Shown: positions 42,238 to 53,682 of the stretch, piece by piece | Layout: every line of letters starts with the position of its first letter | Numbering within the stretch: the first letter of the stretch is position 1 | NCBI RefSeq assembly: GCF_026212465.1 | Contig: NC_080058.1 | Span: 2,807,501 to 2,871,500 of the forward strand | DNA length: 64,000 bases | DNA from: Amaranthus tricolor | Taxonomy: Eukaryota; Streptophyta; Magnoliopsida; Caryophyllales; Amaranthaceae | Direction of reading: 5' to 3' | Program-made: the position numbers and the translations under genes | The notes under the pieces: generated by a model | What the model saw: the letters and a program-made list of their open reading frames with translations, nothing else | Told to the model about the DNA's origin: nothing | Database searches by the model: none

Positions 42238-44108
42238 ATTGGTATCAGAGCCCTATTCCTCATTTAATCAGGAAACCCTGAGAGCAGTATCCTGTTCCCA
42301 CAGAGATGTTAAAGATGAACGAGCGCATGGAAGAGGGGTACTCCACACAAAGGCCACCCATGTTCGATGGGAAATTCTATACTTACTGGAAAAATAGAAT
42401 GGAAATCTTCATAAAGGCCGAAAACTATCAAGTTTGGAGAGTCATTGAAATTGGAGACTTTGAGGTGACGACCATCAACTCCAACAATGAAGCTGTTCCA
42501 AAACCAATCACTGAATATGAAAAAGAAGATTTTCAAAAGATGGAGATGAACGCTCTTGCTATCAAGTTACTTCACTGTGGGCTTGGTCCAAATGAGCACA
42601 ATCGTATTATGGGTTGCAAAACCGCTAAGCAGATTTGGGACCTGCTAGAAGTTACCCATGAAGGTACTAGTGAAGTAAAGCGATCCAAGATTGACTTGCT
42701 AATGTCCAAATATGAAAGATTCGTCATGGAACCGAGGGAAAACATTCAAGAGATGTTCACTAGGTTCACAAATATTACGAATGAATTAGTCTCTCTTGGT
42801 AGAATCATTCCCGTTGATGAACAAGTTAGGAAAATACTTAGGAGTCTTCCTCAAGACGAACGCTGGAGAGCTAAGGTCACAGCCATCCAGGAGTCCAAAG
42901 ATTTCACCAAGTTTAATTTGGAAGAGTTGGCTGGTTCCCTCATGACTCATGAATTGCATTTGGGAACAGCTGACAGTTCCCGAAACAAAGGACTGGCTCT
43001 GGCAGCAGATGATAGTGAAGAGTCAGACGCTGGTGAAGAGGAAGCTGCTATGTTGGCACGTAAATTCAAAAAATTCTTCAGGAACAGCAGATATAGAAAT
43101 CAAAGAAACAACAAAGAAAAAGGAACTGCTAACTTGAAGACAAATTTTGAATGCCACAAGTGTGGGAGCACTGATCACTTCATCAAGGATTGCCCTCAAT
43201 GGAAAAATGAGAAGGGCAAGGGAAAAGCAAGAGAAGTTGGAAAACAATATAAGAAGGGAAACTTCAAAACTGATTTTAGAAAGGCAATGATCGCAGCTTG
43301 GGGTGATATGGAGAGCGAGGCTGAGACAGAAGCTCCAGTGGAAGAAGAAACAGCAAACCTATGTCTCATGGCATCTCATGAAGAGTCTAAGGAAAAAGAG
43401 GTAATGTCTTCTAGTCCATCTCCTAAACAATTGTCTAACCTAAGTAAGAATAACTTAATCAAATTGCTGTTAGAGACACAAGAAAAGTTGAATGAAAAAA
43501 CAGCTAAGTGTCTCCAAATTGAGAAAAACCTTAACTTAAGTAAAGATCATATCTCATACCTAAATTCCTTTAGGATCGATGTGCAAAGTAGATTTTTTGA
43601 TTTGTTAGATAAGAATATCATTTTAAAAGAACAATTGGAGAAATTAAAACAGGATTTCATTATTCTTAACATTGAATTAAATCAAAACAAATTGCTAGGA
43701 TTAAAATTGGTTGAAAATGATAAAACCACTCATGTGTTTAGCACGGAATTTCAAGAAATAAAATTAAAATTAGAATCATATGAAAAAGAAAATAAGTTTC
43801 TAAAAGATCAAATTAACTTAAGAGGAAAAGGGAAAATCAATGAAATTTCCAAATGGATTCTAAATGCTAAAACCAAGAGTAAAGAAGGTCTAGTATATGT
43901 TAAGAATGAAAAAAGGAAAAAGGTATATGTAGATCTCCCTAGTAGTAAAATCTTTGTCTCCTTTATTATTTTTCTTTTCGTTTTTGAGTTTAAGTTTTGT
44001 TCTTTACTTGATACAATTCCGCAAAAATTAGAGGCAAAAATCTTAAACCTACTACGCAACAATTCACCCCCCTCTTGTTGCATTCGATCATCCATTAGCA
44101 TTCCTACA
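39995..44108 (+). mobile_element. Nested gag-only Copia-type (SIRE-like) LTR element, 5-bp target duplication
   Basis: The element begins TGTTGGAATATG and ends CATTCCTACA, flanked by AAAAT on both sides (39990-39994, 44109-44113). The 5' LTR (39995-42237, 2243 bp) is followed at 42239 by TTGGTATCAGAGCC, a tRNA-Met primer site. The internal part encodes gag only. At the 3' end just the last 227 bp of the LTR remain (43882-44108), nearly identical to 42009-42237. Protease, integrase, reverse transcriptase, RNase H and the polypurine tract are all absent, so it depends on another element or is inactive. Confidence 0.85.
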
Positions 44109-44147
44109 AAAATTATGTTGTTTGCGGGCCGGCCGGGCCGAGCCTGA
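42306..44147 (+). CDS. Copia gag protein, reading through into the truncated 3' LTR
   Basis: A 613-codon open frame. Residues ~10-220 match the UBN2-type gag of Copia elements (MFDGKFYTYWKNRMEIFIKA, LKSLPQ-type motif read here as LRSLPQDERW). A CCHC zinc knuckle, CHKCGSTDHFIKDC, is at about 282-295, and the rest is Lys/Glu-rich coiled coil. Authentic gag sequence ends near KKVYVDLPSSK (about 43945). The frame then continues through LTR-derived DNA and stops inside the hAT right end, so the last ~65 residues are not original gag. The product would form the particle shell; no pol follows. Confidence 0.75.
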   Translation: MLKMNERMEEGYSTQRPPMFDGKFYTYWKNRMEIFIKAENYQVWRVIEIGDFEVTTINSNNEAVPKPITEYEKEDFQKMEMNALAIKLLHCGLGPNEHNRIMGCKTAKQIWDLLEVTHEGTSEVKRSKIDLLMSKYERFVMEPRENIQEMFTRFTNITNELVSLGRIIPVDEQVRKILRSLPQDERWRAKVTAIQESKDFTKFNLEELAGSLMTHELHLGTADSSRNKGLALAADDSEESDAGEEEAAMLARKFKKFFRNSRYRNQRNNKEKGTANLKTNFECHKCGSTDHFIKDCPQWKNEKGKGKAREVGKQYKKGNFKTDFRKAMIAAWGDMESEAETEAPVEEETANLCLMASHEESKEKEVMSSSPSPKQLSNLSKNNLIKLLLETQEKLNEKTAKCLQIEKNLNLSKDHISYLNSFRIDVQSRFFDLLDKNIILKEQLEKLKQDFIILNIELNQNKLLGLKLVENDKTTHVFSTEFQEIKLKLESYEKENKFLKDQINLRGKGKINEISKWILNAKTKSKEGLVYVKNEKRKKVYVDLPSSKIFVSFIIFLFVFEFKFCSLLDTIPQKLEAKILNLLRNNSPPSCCIRSSISIPTKIMLFAGRPGRA

Positions 44148-44234
44148 TGGGCCCGACCCATTTAAAGCCCGTTTCTTATTTTGTAAGGTCCGACCCGACC
44201 CTTATTTGGCCTATTGCACAGGTTTAGTTACAAC

Positions 44235-45289
44235 TTACAAGAAAATTATAAGGATGATATACAACCCAGAATTTGGCCCAAGGTCCTATCGTCCTGAAAT
44301 GTGGCAAAACCAATTTTTAGGTGATAACACTTACTCTTGAGACCACCTTAGGAGGGAGGAACCCTAGCTACTCCCCTAAGCAGAAGAAAGAAAAATCAGG
44401 AAAGATTTCTTCAGAGGTCCCAGCTCCCTTAGAGTGACGTCAGGACCTTCTGCAAGGCCAAAACAATCATACGTGAAGGCCTCAGGGTGACACGACCCAC
44501 AGGCCATAGGAGTGATAAACCAACACTGGGAAGATCATATGCAAAGACAAAGTACCAGCATCTTGGGAAGGCTATAGAAGTCACGGTGACATGTCAAGTA
44601 ATAGATGTAGTCACGTGATAATAAAAGTTGTCATACTTATATAAGGTAAGGCACCACTACCTACCTTGTATTATATTATTCCATTCATCACTAAAGGACA
44701 AAAAGACAGTTGTAAAATGGGAATCAACCAATTACTGAGCTCCACATAAGCTTTGAGAAAATTCTACACCTTTTTGGTGATCCCAAGAAAGATTCCATAA
44801 AGGTAAAATGTTTGATATGCCATTAGCGTTTTAGAAACCTCTCTCCATACCTACTGCTATAAATATACAGTTGCATGCACTATCATGGTACGTTAACTCT
44901 TAGCATTTTGAGCATTTGTAAGCATTCAAGCAATCTTAAGCTATTATTGCGTTCTTCTACAAAGGATCTCATATCCACAAATAGCTCTAATTCTTTTTCT
45001 CTAGAGCTAATGGCCACTGTGCACTCTAAGAGAAAAGCTAATCATCCTTTCCTAAACGCTTACTGACTTAATCATCAGAGGAAGTTCCCCAGAGCAACTC
45101 TCTTCGGCCCTCGTTTGTTCACCTGTGCAAGATAAAGTTCAAGACGTTCTAAATAGAAATTCGAACCTTACCAGCAGTTTATAAACCGTTGTGGACTTAA
45201 AAATACATTCTTGATATCGCTATTGAGAGTGTTGATTGTTCAGTTTCTAATAGGAACATGTACAGTTCAAAATTTGTCCCTTTTGTATG
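44235..45289. repeat. Probable Gypsy/Tat-like LTR remnant
   Basis: TATA-like CTATAAATATACAG at about 44859 is followed about 200 bp later by TTACTGACTTAATCATCAGAGG and CACCTGTGCAAG. This arrangement is common at the end of Tat-type LTRs, and a similar ending occurs at 47190-47277. No coding sequence is recognised, and the 63-codon frame at 44875 is not called. Boundaries are unknown. Confidence 0.4.
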
Positions 45290-47277
45290 TGTCAAGATTA
45301 GGGACCCTAATTTAGAACATAATTGGGAAAAGATTAGTTGATAATTCAGGCTCAAGAAATTAGTGCTTGATTCAGGAAATGAAAATAATTACTTAACAGG
45401 GAGGAACACCAAAGAGAGACAAAAGGACGGTGCATTAATTAAAAGTTATCTTATAAGTACGTTTACATTACATAGGACACTCAAGTTGTAATGCCAAGAG
45501 GCTACTTTTCCGGCAGTGAGACGCGTGTCAGCCCCTAATGAAGGCAGGGGCGGTTCTTGGCCGGTTCAAGGTGCCCAACCGCCTAGAGCCCTCAAAATAA
45601 AGGGGCCTTTTAATGCTGTAATATTTTTCAGTTATACTCCATAGACCATAGCACAGTTGGTAAATAGTTTATCTTTTGCTAGATAAAAGCAATTCGAAAC
45701 CTGAGAAATACATATGCTTCAATTTTTCTATAAACATCACTTCACTTTCTCAATTTCCATATAAGTATTACTTCTATTATTTATTATCAAGACCTACTAG
45801 CTACTAGGCTACTACTTAATAGCTAATGCTAATAAAGTACACACCTACACTTCACTTTTTTCAAACAACACTCAACCTCTTTTAATATATCTTTTATTAT
45901 TATTCTTTTCTTTTCCAATGCCATCACATTACTTGTATAGTACTACTACTCAAGTCTCAGCCAAGATACCCCTCTTCATCTTCTTCATCCTTCAAACTTT
46001 CATAATCCATTAAGTGTTTTTGCCAAATCTCTAAATTTTTTATCCGTTAGAAGTAAAAAACTGGCTTTCTAAATTCCTACAAACATTGAATTAAAGTTTA
46101 TACCATTAAGAATCGAAAGTAGAGATCTGCATCTTATATATTCATCAAAAAGAAAAAATAAAAAGGAAAAAAGGGAAGGATTATTAAGGCGTTCAGGGGC
46201 GGATTTGAAGAAAGATCTACGAAGGATTTGAAGATTGTGTTATAAATATAATTGAAAATTTAATTTTGTCTCCTTTGGCTTTTATTTTTCAAATTTTAAG
46301 TCATTATTACTTCTAATTATCTGTAAATTTTATTTTAATTTTATGATGAATTTTTATGATAATTTTTATTTTTCAAATTTCTGACACAATATTGGTTAAT
46401 GTTATGATAAATTTTTTTGATAATTAGTGGCATGTAAAGAGAGCATCACTTTTTATGATGAATTTTTTTATGATGAACTTTATAATAATTTTTTTATGAT
46501 AAATTTCCTGACACAATGTTATAGATGAATTTGTTTCAAGAGATGTAAAGAGAGCATCACTTTTAAAGTGATTTATTTGAAATTTTTTAATGTTTTGATT
46601 AATATTAATGTAATTTAACTAGTTTGTATGTTAAGTATTTTGTCAAATTAAAGAAGTGTTTTATATTAAGTTAATAAAGGGCCTTATTTCCAAAAGTTGA
46701 CAGGGTCTCCGTAATTTTTGATCCGCCCCTGAATGAAGGCAGCTTTAATTAGAGCATTAAATGCATCGCTGAGAGACCAATGAGAATTTGACACATTAAT
46801 ATTTGTAGTTATATTTAAAAGACGATATTTTTGGAATTGCTGAAGATATCTATTGAGGGTATTTGAGACATTCCTTGACAGTTCAATGATGAATTATAAA
46901 TACTCCAATTCAAGCCATAAATGAAGTAACTAATTCTTAACAGAAATACAATTTACTCAAGAATAAGAATCACAATTTATTACTAGTGCATTGAAGAAGA
47001 ACTAAATTTATTTCATTGATCTTCAAAAGACAATTGGAAATACACAAGAATATTTATTGAATAAGACAAGGTGTTATTTATTAAATTCATACATTAAAAC
47101 CTCACGCTAAAAACACACTGAGCAAATATCCACCAAGGTTGCCACAGTTTACTTGGAAGGACTTGTTAGGCAAATTTCTTCATATAAAATTAAACACTAA
47201 CTTGGGCGTCGGAGTAAATCCTCAGAAAGCATTCCGAACCCTCCTAACCCTTATTGATTGTGCAGGTTAACTTGACA
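45290..47277 (+). repeat. Probable solo LTR (Tat-like) split by a hAT element
   Basis: The candidate LTR starts TGTCAAG and ends CTTGACA, a 7-bp terminal inverted repeat. A TATA-like ATTATAAATACTCC is at about 46893, and CTAACTTGGGCGTCGGAGTAA near the end resembles Tat LTRs. Removing the nested hAT and one target copy leaves about 790 bp. No matching 5-bp flank was seen. Confidence 0.45.
45545..46731. mobile_element. Tip100-like non-autonomous hAT, 8-bp target duplication
   Basis: The ends are CAGGGGCGGTTCTTGG and, inverted, CAGGGGCGGATCAAAAA. The 8-bp flank AATGAAGG is identical (45537-45544 and 46732-46739). It is 1187 bp with no transposase. The left end has CGCCTAGAGCCCTCAAAATA, as in other Tip100-type elements. 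An internal copy of the terminus (CAGGGGCGGATTTGAAG) sits at 46194. Confidence 0.9.
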
Positions 47278-47850
47278 TTTTTTAAGAGTAGTCTTATTGC
47301 AAGATTTAGTTTGATAATAAGAATAAACCTCAAAACCTAGCTTAAACCCTTACTTAAAGACATATCATTGGACTAATTATAATTTAGTTATTGATAATTG
47401 AATCCCGTTCAAATACAGGAACACATTTAGTAGTAAACAAGTTGAAAAGCCAAAACTTAAGATAAAAATAAGCTAAAAACTAGACTATAATTATTCGAGG
47501 AACAAAAATTAATAAAAATTATCATACTTTTTATCATAATCAAAAAAAGATAAATTCAAAAATTTGATCTTGAGAATTGAAGTAGTCCTCGAATTAAAGT
47601 ACCAAACAATACCATGGTTAAGACAAGTAAACTCCAATGAAACAGCATTAGACAATAAGCAAATACAAGACGAGTAAGAATACCAAAAACATAGAACCCA
47701 GAAAGGAGAAGCCACTTCTATAGTCACATTTTTGTTTTTTTTATTTTTATTTATTTTTTTTATTTCTCTGTTTCTTGTAGATCACTCAGAAGTTGGTCAT
47801 CTATTTATCATGAACAAAAAGGATAATTTATCCATTATTATTTATTTAAA
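47278..47850. other. Intergenic, AT-rich
   Basis: No gene recognised. A 72-codon minus-strand frame at 47509-47727 has no recognisable domain. Confidence 0.4.
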
Positions 47851-47855
47851 TATTA

Positions 47856-48109
47856 CTTCTTCTATTTTCTAATGTTCTTCCCATTTTTTTTACATAGTTT
47901 TTAAAATATACTTTGAGTCTTAATATCTCTAAATACGCATCATAAAAAATTATAAAAAATATATAATAAAAAAGTTTAATTTAAAATGAATCTAACAAGA
48001 TCGCACATGGATATATTTTATCATCTATATATACTTTAAAAATCTTAATCAAATATCTCTCTCCTAAATAAAATATTCTAAATGAAAAGAAATTAGGAAA
48101 CGAAAGGAA
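47856..48109. mobile_element. Stowaway-like MITE with TA duplication
   Basis: The left end CTTCTTCTATTTTCTAATG pairs with the right end, inverted TTCCTTTCGTTTCCTAATT, and TA flanks both sides (47854-47855, 48110-48111). 254 bp, non-coding, the same size class as the 31244 element. Confidence 0.6.
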
Positions 48110-48111
48110 TA

Positions 48112-50101
48112 AAACGTACGCGAGATCAATTAAGGTATAAGTATTAGAGTCAATGTTAATTATTCAAATAATTGTATTTATTATTCAAATGATGAAGTTT
48201 GGTATAACGCATTAGTCACTTTCAAGATCCATTAAAAAACTTTTGGTATTATTTAGTTTAATTTTTTGATTGAGTTAATATGATAATCGAAATTAAAAAA
48301 CTGCTATTAATAGCTTTTTTAATGAATTTGATTATTGATTTTCTTTTTCTAAATTAAAATAGTTAATAAATTACTATTAAGAAAAATCAATAGAGATTAT
48401 ACTCAAAAGAGATTTATTTATTTCGTTCAACGTAAAGTTTATAATATCAAATACTTAAAACTTTTTGATTATGAAAAAAACGTTAGTATATAAATTAATT
48501 AATTCATAGATATATGTGTAAACTTAAATATTGAGGTTGAGGTCTTTGTAAATTATCAATTCACTTGCGTCATTGCTGTGTTATTTGTTTTCTTTGGACT
48601 AAAACAATTGAACATGAAAAAAAACATGACATGAGCTATTAGTTTAACTAATTTTTTTAATAGGCTATAAATTAAATTGAACTACTCTTTTCATTTCTTA
48701 TTGTTTGTCCATCTTACTTTTTCATAATTTTTAAAGGAACGTTTAAACCTTAATATAAATACACATAATAATAAAAAATTACAAACAATACTTCATATAA
48801 TGAAAACATATATATTTAAACGAATTTAACAAGTTCTCATATAAATATATTTTTTTAAGCAAGTCTTATACATGCATGAGAACGTGATGAGTGAAGATAA
48901 ATTGAATATGAGACGTATATAAAGTGAGTATAACCGTGATGAGTATGCCTAATTGACAATAATGGGTGAGACGACGTTTAAATACATAATCGGGTGGTGT
49001 GAAAATTTTAGTCACCATCTGTGGTGCGTAGGTGTTTAGTATGGATATGGAGCATGATATACCACACATACTCGTCCATTTTAGCGAAGCTTATTTGGAA
49101 GAGAAGAGAGACAGGCTCTGAGGACGAGCAATGTTGTTGACCATGGAAGAGTTAGAGAGAGCGGTTGGTTTAGGTTTTAGGTAATGAGGATAATTTATAC
49201 TCCAATTTGATTTGAATTTTCTACATATTTGATGCCGGTGAGAATAAATTGAAAAGTTCAAATTAAATATCCAAAATATTTAATATCCAGTATACTAAAT
49301 TAAACAACATGTGTTTTTTGTCATAAATAATTTCAAGCTTATTGTTAAGGTTAGATAACTGATTTTTTCATAAATGAATAGAGGCTCGATATTCGATATC
49401 CTACCATTTGAAATAATGTCAGATATCCGACTATTCTAATTAAATAGTGTCAGATATTCAAAATTCGAAAATATCATATTTGATACTCATATACAATATC
49501 CAAATTTTCCAACCAAATACCCAATTCAAATTAGATTTTGAATTGAATATCGAATTGAATTGTCGAAATTATAGATCACTAGATAGTTTTGCACGACCTT
49601 ATGTTATAGGTGAAAAAGTCGATAGTAATATGTTCACACATAATAATGTATCTTGGGACAGGTTGAGTACACGTTTATTTTACATAATAGTCCATAATAA
49701 GCCCAACTATAGCAAGCCTGGTCCTCAACTCGTGACTTTACATTTTTATTATTTTTGATCCTCCAACAAGAGATAAAGTCATTAGATTTGGTTATTTGAA
49801 GCCCCCCAAAATGGCATCGATGTTGTTAGATTTTGCGGCTAGAGATGTTTTATTGTCAACAACATATATAGTAGGGATGAAAGTCCAGTTTGTGATTTTA
49901 AATTTTTATAAAACCAACATCAATTAAATTTGATTTGATTTTTTTAAATCCAAATTCATATTAACATCTATTTTTAATTCAAACAAAACCAATTTAAATT
50001 TTTTTCCCAATCCAATCCAAACTGTGTTTCAAATAAAAATAAAATATATAAACCAAATTATAAAATTAAAATAGTAAATTAAATATTTAAAAATCATGAT
50101 A
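48112..50101. other. Intergenic, AT-rich
   Basis: No gene recognised. Diverged MITE-like sequence occurs at 48675-48860, where only one end is visible. The 103-codon frame at 49447-49758 has no domain. Confidence 0.4.
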
Positions 50102-50246
50102 TCATAAGTAGAGTCTATTCCCATTATATAGCCAAAATTAAAAATAATTCCCACTTTCCTTAAAATGGGAAAAATGGGAAAGTATTTCCAAGTTTACCGT
50201 CCACGTAGGATTGCTTTGAGAATTTTTTTTTTTTTTTTTTTAATAT

Positions 50247-50383
50247 AACCGCTACATGAAATAGCGGTTTTGTTTAGAGATCTTAACTAAACCGCTACTT
50301 GAAATGGCGTTTTGTGTTTTTTTTCTTTTTTTAAAAAAAAAAAAAATTAAAGTGGAGTAAACCGCCACTTGAAGTGGCGGTTT
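50247..50383. repeat. Left palindrome cluster of the PMD element (three copies)
   Basis: Palindromes at 50247-50270, 50289-50313 and 50359-50383. The third is perfect: AAACCGCCACTT, one G, then its reverse complement. The others vary (CCGCTACATG, CCGCTACTTG) but keep the same pairing pattern. A poly-T run precedes the first. Confidence 0.9.
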
Positions 50384-51138
50384 GGTAGTAGTACAAAACA
50401 CCAGAATGTCGTGAGTTGTGTTCACTGCATTGCATTTTGCTCTTCATTCTCCTTGCTGCCGGTTTTCCTAAAAAAAAAATAAAAATTCTTCACTCTTATT
50501 TACTTCAAATTTACAATTCCTCTCATTCAACTAAGCTATTCATCTACATTCTCATCTTCTCCTTGTGTACTAGTTCATTTTCATCCACATTGAAGGTATG
50601 AATAAAACCCTAATTTTTGTTCAATATGCAAATTGTTTTTTTTTGTTCTTTATTGTTTTGAATTGAAGTTATAAAAACGTTAATTGTTTGTTACATTCTA
50701 TTGTTTTCATGATTTAAGTTTACGTTTTACACATTTGTAGTTGAATTTTTGGATTTGTTTTGTATGCATATAAAGTGTTTGATGAAATGCTTCAATGAAA
50801 GTTTATTACTTTGTAGGGTTAGTTTAATGGTTTTTGTATATATTCATGGTATTTTTAGCTTTTATATTTGAAATGAACCTTATAATAAGTGTTCTAATAC
50901 CTTAGTATCACAAATTCTTGTATTCAAATTTACACTTCCCGTTATAGTGTATTGGGGTGAGGAAGTCATGATATTGGTTGCAAATTGGTAGCAAATTGGT
51001 GGAGATATCACATGAAAGATCATTGTCCCATTGAAAAACATGTTGAATTGATTGCAAATTTGGATAATGCGAGGGAAGTCATGATATTTTTATGATTTTT
51101 ATAACACTTATGGCGATGAAAAACACGTAACAGCGATC

Positions 51139-53314
51139 ATGGCGATGCCGGGCCCAGTTGATCCATCAGTGCTTACGCTTCAGGCGAAACACAGGAGCGT
51201 AGCTGCGTGGGAGGGCTCCACTGCCCAATTGGTTACTCGTCAGCACTACCAGGCAAGTACGTTACGGTGGGAGGTGGATGACAGGGTATTAGACGTAGTC
51301 GAGCTAGCTGGTTTCAGATACATTCACCGGTTTTTGGGCGGGGGCTTAGAGCTCGATCGAGCTCTTATCACTGCATTGGTGGAGAGGTGGAGGCCAGAGA
51401 CACATACCTTCCACCTCACAGTTGGCGAGGCAACGATCACGTTGCAAGATGTGGCAGTTATCATGGGACTGCCGGTTGAAGGACAAGCAGTCATTGGTCA
51501 TGGGGAGGGAAATTGGCCAGCATTAGTACATGAGCTGCTAGGGGTTTGGTCGGAAAACCCTCAAGACCCCTCACAGCCGAAGATCATCGTTGGATCGTCA
51601 TTGAAGCTGACTTGGCTTCGACAGCATTTTAGCGCGCTTGAGGATGATGCAGATGATGTGACGATTGACAGACATGCCCGAGCTTACATCTTGTACCTGT
51701 TTGGATGCATCTTGTTTCCGGACAAGAGCGGCGACTCGGTACAGTTGATCTATCTCCCTCTACTGGGAGACTTGGAGCGCGTAGATGAGTACAGTTGGGG
51801 AAGTGCTACCCTAGCGTATCTGTATCGTAACTTATGTCGAGCATCTCGTAAGGGTGCCAAGGACATGGGTGGATGCTTGATGTTGTTACAGATATGGTCA
51901 TGGGAGCACATTCATATAGGGAGGCCCATTATTCGGACGGTTCGACCGGATGGGCAACATGATCAGGAAGATGACGCGGATAATTTTGAACCGATATTAG
52001 GGTCACAGCATCGGCGCGGGATGGATCCTTTGGCAGTAAGGTAGCAACACTCAATTCACTATTCAAATTCATAATTTCACTATTTTATGATAGATGAAAA
52101 TGTTAATCAATGAATGTTTATTTGTTTGCAGCTGGCTTCGCGTATATCTTTCGAGATCCCACTCCCCACATACTCTCGTCTACTACAGGGACGCACTAGA
52201 TCGACAACGGGACGAGCAGGTTAGTAACATTTACTATTTGTATTAGTTATGAATAAATTGTATACATTACTAAGCATATTGATTTCTATTACAGATGACA
52301 TGGCAGCCTTACACAGCGGCTAAGATGGAAGCTCTACCGCACATATGTACATCGGGCCACGAGATTTGGAGATCGCGTTGTCCTCTTATTTGTTTTGACA
52401 TCGTCGAGCTACATCTCCCGGATCGTGTCATGCGTCAATTCGGTTTGGAGCAGGTAATTCCGCAAGCCTGTGACACCCAACCTCAACTACATGCGATCGA
52501 TCGGAGGACTGGGGACAAGAACTACCTCGTACGACATAGATCGCATGTAGATGCGTGGAACGACCGAGCATCTACATTGGTTGGAGGAGATAACTTCACA
52601 GGTCATAGCTCTGCTATGTACATGAGTTGGTACAGGCGCATCTCCATATTACGCCTAACGAACACCGCATTTGCGCAGCCAGGATCACATTACCATCCGA
52701 CATCTACGTTACTGGTACGTTTTCTTTCAACACTCATAACAAATAGTAATAGTTTTAAGTAACTCTTTTAACAATATAATGATAACAAACAGGCTGAGCG
52801 CATCCGATCGGTGTTGATACAATGTAATGACACGATTCAAGGGGCCGCTACATCGCCAGTTGACGTGGGCTATCGGCTATGTTCTCAGACCTTAGGCTCC
52901 ATTAATGCGTCGTTGACCGATGCATTGAGTCAAGCGGGTTATGAGTACCTCATACCGACTCCACCCGTCATTGGCGACGTAGATGACACATTCCACACTC
53001 CTTCTCCAAGGAGTTCAGCCCATCGAGGTAGCTCTTCCGGAGGATCCAGTTCTCGGTCCACAAGAGGCCGCCAGCGTTCATCTACTCAGAGTCGGTCTTC
53101 CAGATCGCCATCGACATCCGCTACTATGTCGCCGTTCGTTCCCCCGTCTTCCATCAACACTCCTCCGCCACATCCATCGCCTCCGCAAAGGATTATCACA
53201 TATCAGCGTGCTAGTCAACGACGAGCTCCTACTCTTAATGTCATTGCGGAGGTTGACGAGTTCACACCATCATCATCCACCGGTGCGCAAAACAAAAGGG
53301 GCCGGGGGTTGTAG
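51139..53314 (+). CDS. Plant mobile domain (PMD) protein, MAIN/MAIL-like, inside a transposon
   Basis: Coding exons 51139-52040, 52132-52219, 52295-52714 and 52793-53314 give 1932 nt (643 aa), with GT-AG introns and agreeing phases. The first ~470 residues are a plant mobile domain: ITLQDVAVIMGLPVEGQAV, RAYILYLFGCILFPDKSG, WGSATLAYLYRNLCRASRK, CLMLLQIWSWEHI, then WLRVYLSRSHS and MTWQPY. The last ~130 residues are Ser/Pro/Arg-rich and disordered. In Arabidopsis, MAIN and MAIL1 with this domain act in the nucleus in gene expression and transposon silencing, and PMDs also occur in transposons. An acceptor (GTAACAG) just before the ATG suggests a leader intron starting near 50597. The reading frame is intact and GC-richer than its surroundings. 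Confidence 0.85.
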
Positions 53315-53551
53315 TTTAACAAACTTTGTATATTCTTATATTATTTTAACTTCTTGTATATTCTTGTATGATTTTAACTTTGTATGTTCATGATTGTAAT
53401 ATATCTTCGCATTATTTTCATAATTAATTTTTTCAAATCAAGCTGGTTCGTAATTGATTAATATGGAATAGATGGTATTGAACTAGTTTAATGCAGGTTA
53501 CGTTCACTATTTAGGGGAAATGAAAGAAAAAAATTGTTGCAGGCCACCAGC

Positions 53552-53682
53552 AAACCGCCACATGAAGTGGCGGTTTACCAGGGATCAAACCGCCACATGA
53601 GATGGCGGTTTGCCTTGACCAAACCGCCACTTCATGTGGCGTTTTTGTGCTTTATGTAAACCGCCATTTCAAGTGGCGGTTT
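53552..53682. repeat. Right palindrome cluster of the PMD element (four copies)
   Basis: Palindromes at 53552-53576, 53587-53611, 53621-53644 and 53658-53682. All are built on AACCGCCA and TGGCGGTT arms of about 12 bp with a one- or two-base centre, and match the left cluster. Confidence 0.9.

Larger units (their letters stand above)
37008..44226 (+). mobile_element. 7.2-kb hAT element with 8-bp target duplication, internally disrupted
   Basis: The left end TAGGCCTGTACAACGGGC pairs with the right end, whose reverse complement is TAAACCTGTGCAATAGGC. The 8-bp flank GTTACAAC is identical on both sides (37000-37007 and 44227-44234). GGCC/GCCC-rich subterminal repeats occur at both ends (37020-37180 and 44125-44215). 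Inside are a broken hAT transposase (37934-39766), an LRR gene fragment (39794-39937) and a nested Copia-type insertion (39995-44108). Without the nested element and its duplication the hAT is about 3.1 kb. Confidence 0.88.
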
